A DNA stretch of 64,000 bases, taken from Bacteroidales bacterium (lineage in GTDB: Bacteria; Bacteroidota; Bacteroidia; Bacteroidales; UBA4181). The position numbers and the translations under genes are program-made. Under the pieces are notes generated by a model. It saw only the letters and a program-made list of their open reading frames with translations, was not told the origin of the DNA and did no database searches. Where the stretch lies: assembly GCA_031275285.1 (NCBI GenBank), contig JAISOY010000041.1:1-64000 (forward strand). Reading direction: 5' to 3'. Of the stretch, positions 45,931-55,027 are shown in pieces; within the stretch, counting starts at the first letter, position 1, and each line of letters begins with the position of its first letter.

Positions 45931-47214
45931 TCAGTGACTTAATGCCTGTTCAATATCTGCGATGATATCATCGGCATTTTCTATGCCGACTGAAAATCGG
46001 ATCAGATCCGGTTGCACTCCGGCTGCTATCAGCTGTTCATCGGACAATTGCCTGTGGGTATGGCTGGCCGGATGCAGTACACAGGTACGGGCATCTGCCA
46101 CGTGCGTTACAATAGCAGCCAGTTTAAGATGGTCCATAAAACGAATGGAAACATCCCGGCCACCTTTCAGCCCAAAAGTAACTACCCCGCATGATTGTCC
46201 GTTACGGAATTGTTTTTGAGCCAACTCATGATATTTGTTGGATGGTAACCCGCTATAATTCACCCAGGCCACCTGATCGTTCTTTTCCAGGAATTCAGCC
46301 ACTTTTTGTGCGTTTTCACAGTGCCGTGGAACCCGTAAATGCAATGTTTCCAATCCCAGGTTCAATAAGAAAGCATTTTGTGGAGACTGGATAGATCCAA
46401 GGTCACGCATTAACTGGCTGGTTGCTTTTGTGATATAGGCTCCTTTTCCGAAAGCTTTACTATAAGCCAGTCCGTGATAAGACGGATCCGGCTCGGTTAA
46501 ACCGGGATATTTATCTTTATGTGCTTCCCAGTCGAAGTTACCGCTGTCAATAATACATCCTCCCACACTGGTAGCGTGGCCATCCATATATTTTGTGGTA
46601 GAATGGATCACGATATCGGCGCCAAACTCGAAAGGGCGGCAATTGATGGGGGTAGCGAATGTATTGTCGATGATCAGGGGAACCTGATGGGAATGCGCTA
46701 TGCGTGCGAATTTTTCAATATCCAGTACTTTCAGTACGGGATTAGCGATGGTTTCGGCGAATACCAGTTTGGTGTTGGGCCGGAAAGCTTTGGCTATTTC
46801 CGCTTCATCGGCATCCTGGTTGATAAAAGTAACTTCAATGCCCAGTTTCTGCATGGTTACGGAAAATAAATTGAAAGTTCCCCCGTAAATGGCCGATGCA
46901 CTGATGAAATGATCGCCCGCTTCACAGATATTAAATACGGAATAAAAAGATGCAGCCTGTCCCGATGAAGTCAACATGCCGGCAACACCACCTTCCAACT
47001 CGGTGATCTTTGCAGCGACGAAATCATTGGTGGGATTTTGCAGCCGCGTATAAAAATATCCGCTTTCCTCCAGATCGAAAAGCCGGGCCATTTGTTCGCT
47101 GTTGTCATACTTGAAAGTAGTACTCTGATAAATAGGCAGGACTCTTGGTTCACCTTTCTTTGGTTTCCACCCTGCCTGCACACAGAGTGTTTCCGGACTA
47201 AATTTTTTGTTCAT
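45931..47214 (-). CDS. metY: O-acetylhomoserine sulfhydrylase (MetY-type)
   Basis: A 427-residue PLP enzyme of the Cys/Met metabolism family, which joins O-acetylhomoserine with sulfide or methanethiol to make homocysteine or methionine. Motifs are YTRLQNPTNDF, the PLP lysine Lys208 in HSTTKYMDGHATSVGG, and the C-terminal RFSVGIENADDIIADIEQAL. The length fits MetY rather than the shorter MetB/MetC. No SAM riboswitch was recognised in its leader. Together with cysK (57247) it covers sulfide assimilation in the window. Confidence 0.9.
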   Translation of the reverse strand: MNKKFSPETLCVQAGWKPKKGEPRVLPIYQSTTFKYDNSEQMARLFDLEESGYFYTRLQNPTNDFVAAKITELEGGVAGMLTSSGQAASFYSVFNICEAGDHFISASAIYGGTFNLFSVTMQKLGIEVTFINQDADEAEIAKAFRPNTKLVFAETIANPVLKVLDIEKFARIAHSHQVPLIIDNTFATPINCRPFEFGADIVIHSTTKYMDGHATSVGGCIIDSGNFDWEAHKDKYPGLTEPDPSYHGLAYSKAFGKGAYITKATSQLMRDLGSIQSPQNAFLLNLGLETLHLRVPRHCENAQKVAEFLEKNDQVAWVNYSGLPSNKYHELAQKQFRNGQSCGVVTFGLKGGRDVSIRFMDHLKLAAIVTHVADARTCVLHPASHTHRQLSDEQLIAAGVQPDLIRFSVGIENADDIIADIEQALSH

Positions 47215-47393
47215 TTGCTACTTAATACTAAAATTGATTCTTGATTTTTTCCATCTAATATCGGGTTTCACAACTGTCCAATAGATCATAAAAACATACG
47301 AAATTTGCAAGCAACAAAAATAAGAAAAAACAGGTAGAATTTTATGATAAAGCAACATTTTAAGTTTTATTCACATAAGAATAAAAAATCCTG

Positions 47394-47401
47394 TACATTT
47401 G
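47394..47401 (+). promoter_or_regulatory. Possible -7 element (TACATTTG)
   Basis: It matches TAnnTTTG and lies about 30 nt upstream of the pentapeptide-like lipoprotein gene. No clear TTG is present at the expected distance. Confidence 0.45.
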
Positions 47402-47431
47402 CATCCATAACATGATAAATTATAGACAGAA

Positions 47432-48280
47432 ATGTATCGACTGGTATTACTTATCGTATCTGCTTTTATCTGTTTTTCCTGCAATGGGGCGGATAAAAAA
47501 GAGATAAAGGCTTCTGAAATATTAAAACTTATAAAGAAAGATAAACCTGTTCATGTGGTGAACAAGATCATTGTAAATGATTTGGATTTTACGGTGAACA
47601 GTACTCCCTTCATTGTGAATGCCAATTCACTTCAAAACGAGATATCTTCCAATATCTTTTTCAGTAACTGTATTTTTATGGGTAAAGTTACGGCGAATGG
47701 AAAACAGGGAACTTTACCTGTCAGCACATGTTTTAGAAATAACCTGGTATTTACGGATTGTGATTTCAGGGGAGAAGTCGATTTTGAAAAAACTATTGTC
47801 TTCGGCATGGTTAATTTCAGCAAGTCTGTTTTCGGGGAGAATGCGAATTTTAACAGCATGTCTGTTTGGTCCAAGGATAGCTATTTCTCGGAAGTAAAAG
47901 CAGAAAAGTCATTCTCTATGATCTATGCCTCTTTTTATGGGAATGTTTATTTTCTGGATGCCCGGTTTGAGGATAAAGCATCATTCCAGGAATCGTCCTT
48001 TAAAGGGAAACTGAATTTTAACAACAGTATTTTTCTTCAGGGAGTCGGCTTTGACCTGATGGAAGTGTGCGGGGCTGCTTTTTTCAATTATGCGGTTTTT
48101 GAAAATAATGTTGATTTTTCCTTTTCCAGATTTTTATATACCACAGAATTTATTAACCCTACACTTAAAGGAAAAGCTAATTTTGAAAAAACATTTTTTT
48201 TGAATACTGTCCGTTTCGAAGGGATCGATACGGATCGCCTGATTTTAACAGAAACATTTTACGGAAATAAAACCCATTAA
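47432..48280 (+). CDS. Pentapeptide-repeat-like lipoprotein
   Basis: A 282-residue lipoprotein (lipobox ending at Cys17, FICFSC). Residues about 75-270 form a right-handed quadrilateral helix of the pentapeptide type. Phenylalanine recurs every five residues, as in FTDCDFRGEVDFEKTIVFG, FLDARFEDKASFQESSFKGK and FENNVDFSFSRF. No catalytic site is visible. The gene is 2 nt upstream of the papain-like peptidase gene, which argues for a joint function on the cell surface, perhaps as a structural or binding partner. The partner's target is unknown. Confidence 0.82.
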   Translation: MYRLVLLIVSAFICFSCNGADKKEIKASEILKLIKKDKPVHVVNKIIVNDLDFTVNSTPFIVNANSLQNEISSNIFFSNCIFMGKVTANGKQGTLPVSTCFRNNLVFTDCDFRGEVDFEKTIVFGMVNFSKSVFGENANFNSMSVWSKDSYFSEVKAEKSFSMIYASFYGNVYFLDARFEDKASFQESSFKGKLNFNNSIFLQGVGFDLMEVCGAAFFNYAVFENNVDFSFSRFLYTTEFINPTLKGKANFEKTFFLNTVRFEGIDTDRLILTETFYGNKTH

Positions 48281-48282
48281 AC

Positions 48283-49950
48283 ATGATGCACACAAGAATA
48301 AGGAGAGGAATCGTTATATTCCTGCTGGCTATTTTGCCGGTTACACTGACTTTCCATGGTTGTGGAAAGAGCGTTGAAGATATCATCGATGATATCCTGA
48401 AAATTCTGACCCAGACCGGATGGCTGGCTGAAGATGAGAATATGGATAATATCCCTGAAGATATTACTCCTTTTGATGATGGAGGTACTCTTGCCGCCAG
48501 AGTATCGTTAGAGGACAAGTTTCCTCCAATCGGTAATCAGGGAAATTATGGTACTTGTGTGGCCTGGTCTGTAGGATATAACCTGAAAACAGCATTGAAT
48601 GCCATTGAAAAAGGATGGAGCAGCTCGGAACTGGGCAATGCTAGTAATCAGACCAGCCCTAAAGATCTTTGGTTGACTATTCCTTCAGGACAGAAAGGTT
48701 CGAATTGCGAAGGTACGAATTTCGAACCGGCTCTGGACGCATTAATTACGGATGGAGCAGCTTCCTTGAGTGCTGTTCCTTATTCATCGATGGGAAATTG
48801 TACCGGGAGCAAAACGGGGAACAGTGGTAATAAACTAGCCAATTACCGGAAGATAGCTTCTGAGACAGAAGGCCTTACGGTCGGAAATTTTAAAGGATAC
48901 CTGAATGCAGGTCGTCCGATAGCTTTTGGAGCCAGACTGGGAGACCGTTTCATGACTTGGAACAGTTCGGCGGTGATCAGTTCGGATACTTATAATAACC
49001 CGGGGATGCAGCATGCTTACCATGCCATGGTACTGGTCGGCTATGATGATTCGAAGAATGCTTTCCGGGTAAGGAATTCATGGGGAACTTCCTGGGGTGA
49101 TAATGGAAGTATCTGGATAGATTACGATTTCTTCTGTAAAAGTTTTTGTTTTGCGGCTTTTGTGGCGCAGAATGTAAATAGTGTATCCGTGGGTAGCGGC
49201 GGGATCAGCTCCGGCAACTTAAGTAACGGATACGACCTGTTGGCTTATCATGCCGAAGACGAAGCAGATAACTCAGATCCAAACTATGACCGTGCTTTTT
49301 CCTATAAAGTATATAACTCAGGAAATAAAACGATTTTACCCACATCTAACTGGACGGTGGTATATATGCTTTATGATGCCATGAATGCCAACAACTATCA
49401 GGTGATATTCGATGATTATTATTCTGCTAGTGCTTGTCCGGACTGTGATGAAGATGGCTATAACAATGATTCTAAATCATTGGTAGGAGGGTATTGGAAT
49501 AATGCCAAAGTGGAGCCCGGAAAAATGGCCGGAGAAGAAGAATATGGTACGGAGGGATTTGTGATCAGCTACAAAATGCCGAACCTCACCGGAAAGTACT
49601 ATCTGGTGGTGATGGCCGATGCTTATGATGTGATCAAAGAAGTAAATGAAGACAATAATTTTTATTTTATTACTGCTGAAAACGGAAAACCATTAGAATT
49701 CCAGAATGGTAAAATATCGAATATGTCACCGAAGTCAGCGATGAACAGATCAACGGTGAAACGGCCGGCTCCTTTCAGCAATACGGAAAACCAGACATTG
49801 GTCAAACCGGGAAACCTGAATACTTATACGCCGGATGAATTGAAAACCATGTTGATCCATGATAAAAATACCGGAAAGTTAGATGCTAAAATAAAGGCAT
49901 TCCGAACAGTCGAAGAGCACAACTTTGTCAAACGATCAAAGAAACAATAA
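48283..49950 (+). CDS. Papain-family (C1) cysteine peptidase lipoprotein
   Basis: A 555-residue lipoprotein (Cys27 in LTFHGCGK). The peptidase domain shows the full C1 set: oxyanion Gln86 and catalytic Cys92 in GNQGNYGTCVAWSV, His247 in QHAYHAMVLVGYDD, and Asn265 in VRNSWGTSWGDNG. A C-terminal beta-sandwich (CARDB-like, about residues 300-460, VMADAYDVIKEVNEDNNFY) and a basic tail follow. No classical pro-domain is obvious. It probably degrades proteins at the surface. It is transcribed with the pentapeptide-like lipoprotein 2 nt upstream. Confidence 0.9.
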   Translation: MMHTRIRRGIVIFLLAILPVTLTFHGCGKSVEDIIDDILKILTQTGWLAEDENMDNIPEDITPFDDGGTLAARVSLEDKFPPIGNQGNYGTCVAWSVGYNLKTALNAIEKGWSSSELGNASNQTSPKDLWLTIPSGQKGSNCEGTNFEPALDALITDGAASLSAVPYSSMGNCTGSKTGNSGNKLANYRKIASETEGLTVGNFKGYLNAGRPIAFGARLGDRFMTWNSSAVISSDTYNNPGMQHAYHAMVLVGYDDSKNAFRVRNSWGTSWGDNGSIWIDYDFFCKSFCFAAFVAQNVNSVSVGSGGISSGNLSNGYDLLAYHAEDEADNSDPNYDRAFSYKVYNSGNKTILPTSNWTVVYMLYDAMNANNYQVIFDDYYSASACPDCDEDGYNNDSKSLVGGYWNNAKVEPGKMAGEEEYGTEGFVISYKMPNLTGKYYLVVMADAYDVIKEVNEDNNFYFITAENGKPLEFQNGKISNMSPKSAMNRSTVKRPAPFSNTENQTLVKPGNLNTYTPDELKTMLIHDKNTGKLDAKIKAFRTVEEHNFVKRSKKQ

Positions 49951-49987
49951 AAAATGTGGCCGTCTGTTTTAGACGGCCACATTTTTT
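49949..49987 (+). terminator. Terminator after the C1 peptidase
   Basis: A 17-bp perfect stem (49949-49965 with 49971-49987) with a GTTTT loop, starting at the gene's stop codon and ending in a T-tract. Confidence 0.92.
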
Positions 49988-50056
49988 ATGACCCGATAAT
50001 GTCCGTTTAAATATTTAACTATGTTTTAATGGACAAATATACTGTCAGACTCCTGT

Positions 50057-50740
50057 CTATTTCAGAAGTAATGACCTTTTCAGTTCTTTTCGCGGAACAG
50101 ATGTTTCATAATAACCACAGGCATATGCTCCCAGGACATAATGCTCATACGTGAAACAGACATCATTCCGGTTGAAATTGACCACGGAAGCCAGCTCGAG
50201 CGTCGGCACCGTAGATAAACAATTACTCGGGTTGTTGAATTTTGTTTTTAACTGTGTATTCACTTCCGCTGCTTCTGCTTTATTGAAAATATCATCATTG
50301 GTTAGCAATTTCTGATTTTTAACATCATAATTAAAGGTATAAAAACGCGTCATTCCGTGAGCGCCTCCTGTGAAGGAATAGGCCAATAAACGGACACTGA
50401 TATATTTTCCGGCAGCCATAAAAACACTGTCTTTTACATATAACTCATATTTCCAATTCGGAGGATCCATGCCCTCTTTGTCTATAGATTCAAAAAGTTT
50501 ATCTGCTTCCGTTTTTGTATTATGATGCAGGTCGGCAATAAATTGCTGGATCTTTTGGTTCAAGAGGGCACAACTACTATTTACCGCTTCGTCTGAAGAG
50601 GAAAAAACAGGATAGCGGATGTCTATGGTCCATTTGTCATCTTTTTCCGATAGGGTCACGCTTTCCACATTCAGCGCTTTATCCTGACAGCCGGCGAACG
50701 CGAGTAACAAAAAACTCATCCCAATAATATACTTTTTCAT
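50057..50740 (-). CDS. DUF3298/DUF4163 lipoprotein (RsiV-like)
   Basis: A 227-residue lipoprotein with lipobox ending at Cys18 (AFAGCQDK). The N-terminal part matches the DUF4163-type segment (WTIDIRYPVF). The C-terminal part has the DUF3298 signature AYSFTGGAHGMTRFYTFNYD. This domain pair also occurs in RsiV, the anti-sigma factor that binds lysozyme, but here there is no sigma factor next to it and no membrane-crossing segment. Its ligand is unknown. A TATCTTTG -7 element on the minus strand at 50773-50766 lies about 30 nt upstream. Confidence 0.85.
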   Translation of the reverse strand: MKKYIIGMSFLLLAFAGCQDKALNVESVTLSEKDDKWTIDIRYPVFSSSDEAVNSSCALLNQKIQQFIADLHHNTKTEADKLFESIDKEGMDPPNWKYELYVKDSVFMAAGKYISVRLLAYSFTGGAHGMTRFYTFNYDVKNQKLLTNDDIFNKAEAAEVNTQLKTKFNNPSNCLSTVPTLELASVVNFNRNDVCFTYEHYVLGAYACGYYETSVPRKELKRSLLLK

Positions 50741-50982
50741 GACTGATATAATTTATGTAAAATAACAAAGATATGATCATTTGTCGTGATTATCTATAAT
50801 GAAACAAATGAGAAAGGGGATTGTTTTAAAAAGATCATGGAAATTGATATGTTTTTTGGTCCTGACGGAAAATATGGATGATTCGACATGAAGGCAAAAC
50901 AATTTTCAAAAATGACGGGAAATTCAACAGAATAATATAACTTCGTACATTAAATTATCAATGACACATAAACAATTTTACC

Positions 50983-52125
50983 ATGAATAATTTTTCATTT
51001 CAGAATCCCACCCGGCTCGTTTTTGGAAAAGGCCAGATAGCACAGTTGTCCGCATTAATTCCTGCTGATAAGCATGTAATGGTCACCTATGGGGGTGGCA
51101 GCGTAAAGAAAAACGGCATTTACGATCAGGTTGTTGCTGCTCTTGGAAAACATCGATATATTGAATTTTGGGGAATCGAGCCCAATCCGACTGTAGAAAC
51201 ATTGCGGAAAGCCATTGCATTAGGGAAAGAAAAAAATATTGATTTTGTACTGGCTGTCGGAGGCGGATCGGTACTTGACGGGACAAAGCTGATTGCCGCA
51301 GGAATTCTTTATGATGGTGATGCCTGGGATATTGTATTGAAGGGCAAGGCGACGACTTCCGTTCCATTTGCATCTATAATGACATTGCCTGCTACAGGGT
51401 CGGAAATGAATGATGGAGCTGTGATCTCCCGTACGGAGACCCAGGAAAAATATTCTTTCATCAACCAATACCCTGAATTTTCCATACTGGATCCGGAAGC
51501 TACCTATTCCCTTCCTCCCTATCAGATCGCTAATGGGTTGTCTGATATCTATGTACATGTAATGGAACAATATATGACCACTACCGGACAATCTCGGGTA
51601 ATGGACCGTTGGGCGGAAGGGCTTCTGTTGACCGTTTTGGAAATTGCCCCGCTGATCAAAAAGGATCAGCATGATTATGATACCATGGCGGACTTTATGC
51701 TTGCGGCAACGCTGGCTTTGAATGATTTTATCCGGATGGGGGTAACACAGGACTGGGCTACTCACATGATCGGACATGAACTGACGGCATTGCACGGCAT
51801 TACACACGGTGCATCATTGGCAATTGTTTTACCGGGTACCCTGCGGGTGCTTAAGGAACAAAAACGGGGAAAATTATTACAATATGCCGAAAGGATATTC
51901 CATATCAACGAAGGGACCGAAGATGAACGTATTGATAAGGCCATCGCTCAAACAGAAGCATTTTTCCGTTCGCTGGGGCTGGCTACGCGCCTTTCCGAAG
52001 TAGGTATCGGCGACGACACGATAGAGATTATCAGGACCCGTTTCAATAAAGCCGGAGTCACATACGGAGAAAAAAGGAATGTTACCGGTGACGTAGCCAG
52101 ACAGATATTGTTGAGCAGTAAATAA
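50983..52125 (+). CDS. yqhD: Iron-containing alcohol dehydrogenase, YqhD/BDH type
   Basis: A 380-residue NADPH-dependent aldehyde reductase. The N-terminus FSFQNPTRLVFGKGQI and the nucleotide motif VGGGSVLDGTK (about residues 92-102) match YqhD. All four metal ligands are present at the expected spacing: Asp188 and His192 in GLSDIYVHVMEQY, and His261 and His275 in HMIGHELTALHGITHG. It reduces aldehydes, including toxic short-chain and lipid-derived ones. The gene stands alone, with a TAACTTCG -7-like element at about 50938-50945. Confidence 0.92.
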   Translation: MNNFSFQNPTRLVFGKGQIAQLSALIPADKHVMVTYGGGSVKKNGIYDQVVAALGKHRYIEFWGIEPNPTVETLRKAIALGKEKNIDFVLAVGGGSVLDGTKLIAAGILYDGDAWDIVLKGKATTSVPFASIMTLPATGSEMNDGAVISRTETQEKYSFINQYPEFSILDPEATYSLPPYQIANGLSDIYVHVMEQYMTTTGQSRVMDRWAEGLLLTVLEIAPLIKKDQHDYDTMADFMLAATLALNDFIRMGVTQDWATHMIGHELTALHGITHGASLAIVLPGTLRVLKEQKRGKLLQYAERIFHINEGTEDERIDKAIAQTEAFFRSLGLATRLSEVGIGDDTIEIIRTRFNKAGVTYGEKRNVTGDVARQILLSSK

Positions 52126-52283
52126 AACTGAAGTATTTAATCCTGAGAATGACATATTTATTGTAGGGAGAGAATAAAATATCCATGGATGGATAAAGTG
52201 TCCGATTTCTGTAAAATAGTAAAGACAGGACGATTATGTTCCATTTTATATTTATTTTTGCAGCCAAATAATCTTAATGACCC

Positions 52284-53105
52284 ATGAAATCAAAATTTTT
52301 TCTCATCTTATTGTTGTGCCCGTTTTTATTGTTCAATTGTTCTTCAGCGGGCAGTAGTAGTAACCAGGATAAACCGGTAAAAGTTGCGATCACCACCAGC
52401 CTTGGTGATATAGAAGTCGAATTGTATGACCAGACACCCCAGCACCGGGATAATTTTGTCAAATTAGTGAAAGAGGGGTATTACAACGGAATTTTGTTTC
52501 ACCGTGTCATTAAAAATTTCATGATACAGGCTGGCGATCCCAATTCGAAAAATGCAAAGAAAGAGACGCATCTGGGTTCGGGAGGACCAGGTTATACTAT
52601 ACCCGCAGAATTTGTTCCCGGATTGATCCATAAAAGAGGGGTATTGTCTGCTGCTCGATTGCCTGATGGCGTTAACCCGGGAAAAGAATCGTCCGGTTCA
52701 CAATTTTATATCGTACAGGGAGAAAAATTCACGGACGAAGGTCTGGATGATTTCGAGGCTCAGACAATCGGGGTAAAAACCCAGCAGATATTTGTGAAAT
52801 ACCTTAAAGAGGAAGAAGAAGCTGCGAAAAAAGCCGGACAAAAAATCGATGTCGAAAAAATACACGAAAAAGCCAGGGAAAGAGCCAATGCTTACATGGA
52901 GGAACATCCCTACAAGATGAAGGAAGAAGATCGTCAAACCTATAAAACCATTGGGGGAACCCCTCATCTGGACGGGGCATATACCATATTCGGGGAAGTG
53001 ACCAAAGGTATGGATGTGGTAGATAAAATTGCTGCTGTGCAGACTACTGGAGCCGACCGGCCGGTGACGGATGTGAAAATCATAAAGATGAAGATCATTA
53101 AATAA
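52284..53105 (+). CDS. Periplasmic cyclophilin-type peptidyl-prolyl isomerase (lipoprotein)
   Basis: A 273-residue lipoprotein (Cys19 in LLFNCSS). The cyclophilin domain shows ITTSLGDIEVELYDQ, GILFHRVIKNFMIQAGDP and ESSGSQFYIVQG, with the catalytic Arg in FHRV. Between about residues 150 and 235 the domain is interrupted by a charged helical insertion (KYLKEEEEAAKKAGQK) before the closing strand GAYTIFGEVTKGMDVVDKI. It likely assists folding of exported proteins. A TATTTTTG -7 element at 52253-52260 lies upstream. Confidence 0.92.
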   Translation: MKSKFFLILLLCPFLLFNCSSAGSSSNQDKPVKVAITTSLGDIEVELYDQTPQHRDNFVKLVKEGYYNGILFHRVIKNFMIQAGDPNSKNAKKETHLGSGGPGYTIPAEFVPGLIHKRGVLSAARLPDGVNPGKESSGSQFYIVQGEKFTDEGLDDFEAQTIGVKTQQIFVKYLKEEEEAAKKAGQKIDVEKIHEKARERANAYMEEHPYKMKEEDRQTYKTIGGTPHLDGAYTIFGEVTKGMDVVDKIAAVQTTGADRPVTDVKIIKMKIIK

Positions 53106-53136
53106 AGGGCTTTAGCTGTATTCTTCAGAAAAACTA

Positions 53137-53934
53137 CTACATCCATTCTATCTTTTCCCAGCCTTCTGCTTTGGTTATTTTCAGGTCGGGAAATCGTTGT
53201 TGGTATTCCTGTGTAAAATCTTTCATGTAGTATCTATTTTCGAATAGGTTTCTTTGCTGGTAAAGATCAGATGTGCCCTGATTATATTCGATATGGATAA
53301 AAGTATCATCATGATCCCTTGTGGTTAAAAAACCAGCCCTGACAGGTTCATCCTGGTTGCCTCCCGGGAAAATAATCAGATCACCTTTGTCGGTGTCATT
53401 ATAGTAAAATCGATAGACGGTTTTTACTTGATTCATTTTTGATCTTATTTCCGCCTTTACCTGATCGATGGATTCTTTGTTTTCACTTGTCGGCTCCTCG
53501 ACTTCGACAACTACTCCCACATGAACGACCGAATAGGCTTCTGTCCTTTGAGTGACAGAAACAGAAACAGATGAAGAGGTGTTCGTATCGGATACGATAA
53601 GATGGGCATTTCCTACTTTATGTGCTCTGATTATAACAACATTTTCTACATTGATCTCAGCAGATACGATTTCTTCGTTATCCGACATGATATGATATAT
53701 TCCGTCCCCGCCGGAAATTATTAAACCACCCACAGTGGATGAACCCATGTCAAGGTGGGTGATTTTTTCAGAGGGAGATGTCCCGGCCCAAAAATTATAC
53801 AATCCAACACTGTTGTCTTTCTCTTTATCTTTAGTGCATGAAAAAGCACCTGAGAACAATAATGCAAACAATAACACTTTTCCGAAGGATTTATACTTTT
53901 CCATGCTTTTTTTAACAAAGGGACGTTTTTCCAT
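53137..53934 (-). CDS. Unknown lipoprotein coupled to an Ntox23-like gene
   Basis: A 265-residue lipoprotein; the lipobox ends in SGAFSC near residue 33. The mature part has a beta-rich N-terminal half (GGLIISGGDGIYHIMSDNEE, then an Ig-like VVIIRAHKVGNAHLIVSD) and a mixed C-terminal half without recognised motifs. Its start codon overlaps the stop codon of the upstream gene (TGATG), so translation is coupled. It could be a binding or protective partner of that secreted protein. No database family is recognised. Confidence 0.72.
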   Translation of the reverse strand: MEKRPFVKKSMEKYKSFGKVLLFALLFSGAFSCTKDKEKDNSVGLYNFWAGTSPSEKITHLDMGSSTVGGLIISGGDGIYHIMSDNEEIVSAEINVENVVIIRAHKVGNAHLIVSDTNTSSSVSVSVTQRTEAYSVVHVGVVVEVEEPTSENKESIDQVKAEIRSKMNQVKTVYRFYYNDTDKGDLIIFPGGNQDEPVRAGFLTTRDHDDTFIHIEYNQGTSDLYQQRNLFENRYYMKDFTQEYQQRFPDLKITKAEGWEKIEWM

Positions 53935-54860
53935 CAGTAAAACAAGCCGGGATTCAACGACAGATTAAAATAGGGAGTTGGTTTTTTGATGGTTTGTCCG
54001 GGCAGGTATAAAAACATATTGCCTTCAGTGTCCAGCATAGGAACATGGTAGCTGGGATTTTTCACCCAATTTTCCGGAAGAAAACACATATCATGCATGA
54101 ACCGGTTCTGAAAAGCATGCCGGACCTGTTCCGCGTCGATTCCCGCTTCGGCACGTACATGTTGACCATATCCGGTATAATGTTGTACCTGCAATGATAA
54201 TATTCCGTGTGAATAATTTCCATAGCGGGAGACTTCGCGGTAACCTCTTCTGGCCGGGTAACCGGTTCCTGTGAATCGTTTCCCCTTTTCACCGGTCCAT
54301 AAGAGCAGATTGAGCCCCAGGATGGTATGTTTGTCCTTATATTGGATCACTGTGGCTCCTGTACGAAACCGGTCCTTGGTATCTCCCAAAAGATCATTTT
54401 CCATGATCACGCTTATCTTGTTTATCTGAACGGCAATAGTCCCGGTTTTCTGGTTCATGTCCATTCCGTCATAATAGAGGTTGTATGAATAAGCAAAACT
54501 GTACCGCCTTCCTGTCTGGTTGGATACGCCGGTGATGAAATGGTTTCTGATGTCATCCTTTTTCCCCCAGCTTCCCAATAACCCGCCATAAGCGTTTAAT
54601 TCCCAGTATTTCCCGGGAGGGCCCAGGCCTTTAAAATTGTAGTAGCCCCTTATTCCCGGATTGAATTGTATGAAATCATAGCTGACCCATCCCCCCATAA
54701 AAATCCCGACCCGGGTAATTTTATTGCCCAGGTAAACAATCATTCCTGCCGTAAATCCTCCATCCCATTCTTTGCCGGAGATAGAAAGAAAAACAGATAA
54801 CTGCAAAAATAATATCAGGAACTTTTGACAGGCAGGGCGGATATGGAATTTTCTGCTCAT
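53934..54860 (-). CDS. Secreted protein resembling polymorphic toxin type 23 (Ntox23)
   Basis: A 308-residue secreted protein. The signal peptide is at about residues 13-30. The segment IMENDLLGDTKDRFRTGATVIQY at about residues 150-172 resembles the conserved part of the Ntox23 domain found in Bacteroidetes secreted proteins. GFTAGMIVYLGN and GLNLLLWTGEKG are beta-hairpin-like. A beta-barrel outer membrane protein is a second possibility. It is co-translated with the lipoprotein downstream. I base the toxin assignment on remembered family features, so it is tentative. Confidence 0.5.
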   Translation of the reverse strand: MSRKFHIRPACQKFLILFLQLSVFLSISGKEWDGGFTAGMIVYLGNKITRVGIFMGGWVSYDFIQFNPGIRGYYNFKGLGPPGKYWELNAYGGLLGSWGKKDDIRNHFITGVSNQTGRRYSFAYSYNLYYDGMDMNQKTGTIAVQINKISVIMENDLLGDTKDRFRTGATVIQYKDKHTILGLNLLLWTGEKGKRFTGTGYPARRGYREVSRYGNYSHGILSLQVQHYTGYGQHVRAEAGIDAEQVRHAFQNRFMHDMCFLPENWVKNPSYHVPMLDTEGNMFLYLPGQTIKKPTPYFNLSLNPGLFY

Positions 54861-54884
54861 GCTACAAATGTAGCAACAAAGTTA
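54861..54884 (-). promoter_or_regulatory. -7 element and 14-bp palindrome against the start codon
   Basis: The minus strand reads TAACTTTG at 54884-54877. The palindrome GCTACAAATGTAGC (54861-54874) then ends directly at the ATG (54860-54858). The predicted transcription start falls inside the palindrome, so the mRNA would be nearly leaderless and the site well placed for a repressor. Confidence 0.5.
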
Positions 54885-55027
54885 TTTGATTGATCATTAA
54901 ATTCTTTTTCAAGGACATTGTAAGTTGTCAGTCATTGATGCTTTTGCGATATCCTTTTCTGCATCTGTCATATGAAAATTTTATATAGAGGCATTAAAGA
55001 ATGATCATGAAAGGTGATAATTCATAC

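Noticed and set aside
47215-47431. SAM riboswitch in front of metY
   Set aside because: I looked for SAM-I-like conserved pieces in the minus-strand leader and found none. A covariance-model search would settle it.
51220-51807. 195-codon open frame opposite yqhD
   Set aside because: It lies fully inside yqhD, whose metal ligands are all intact; no promoter or family features.
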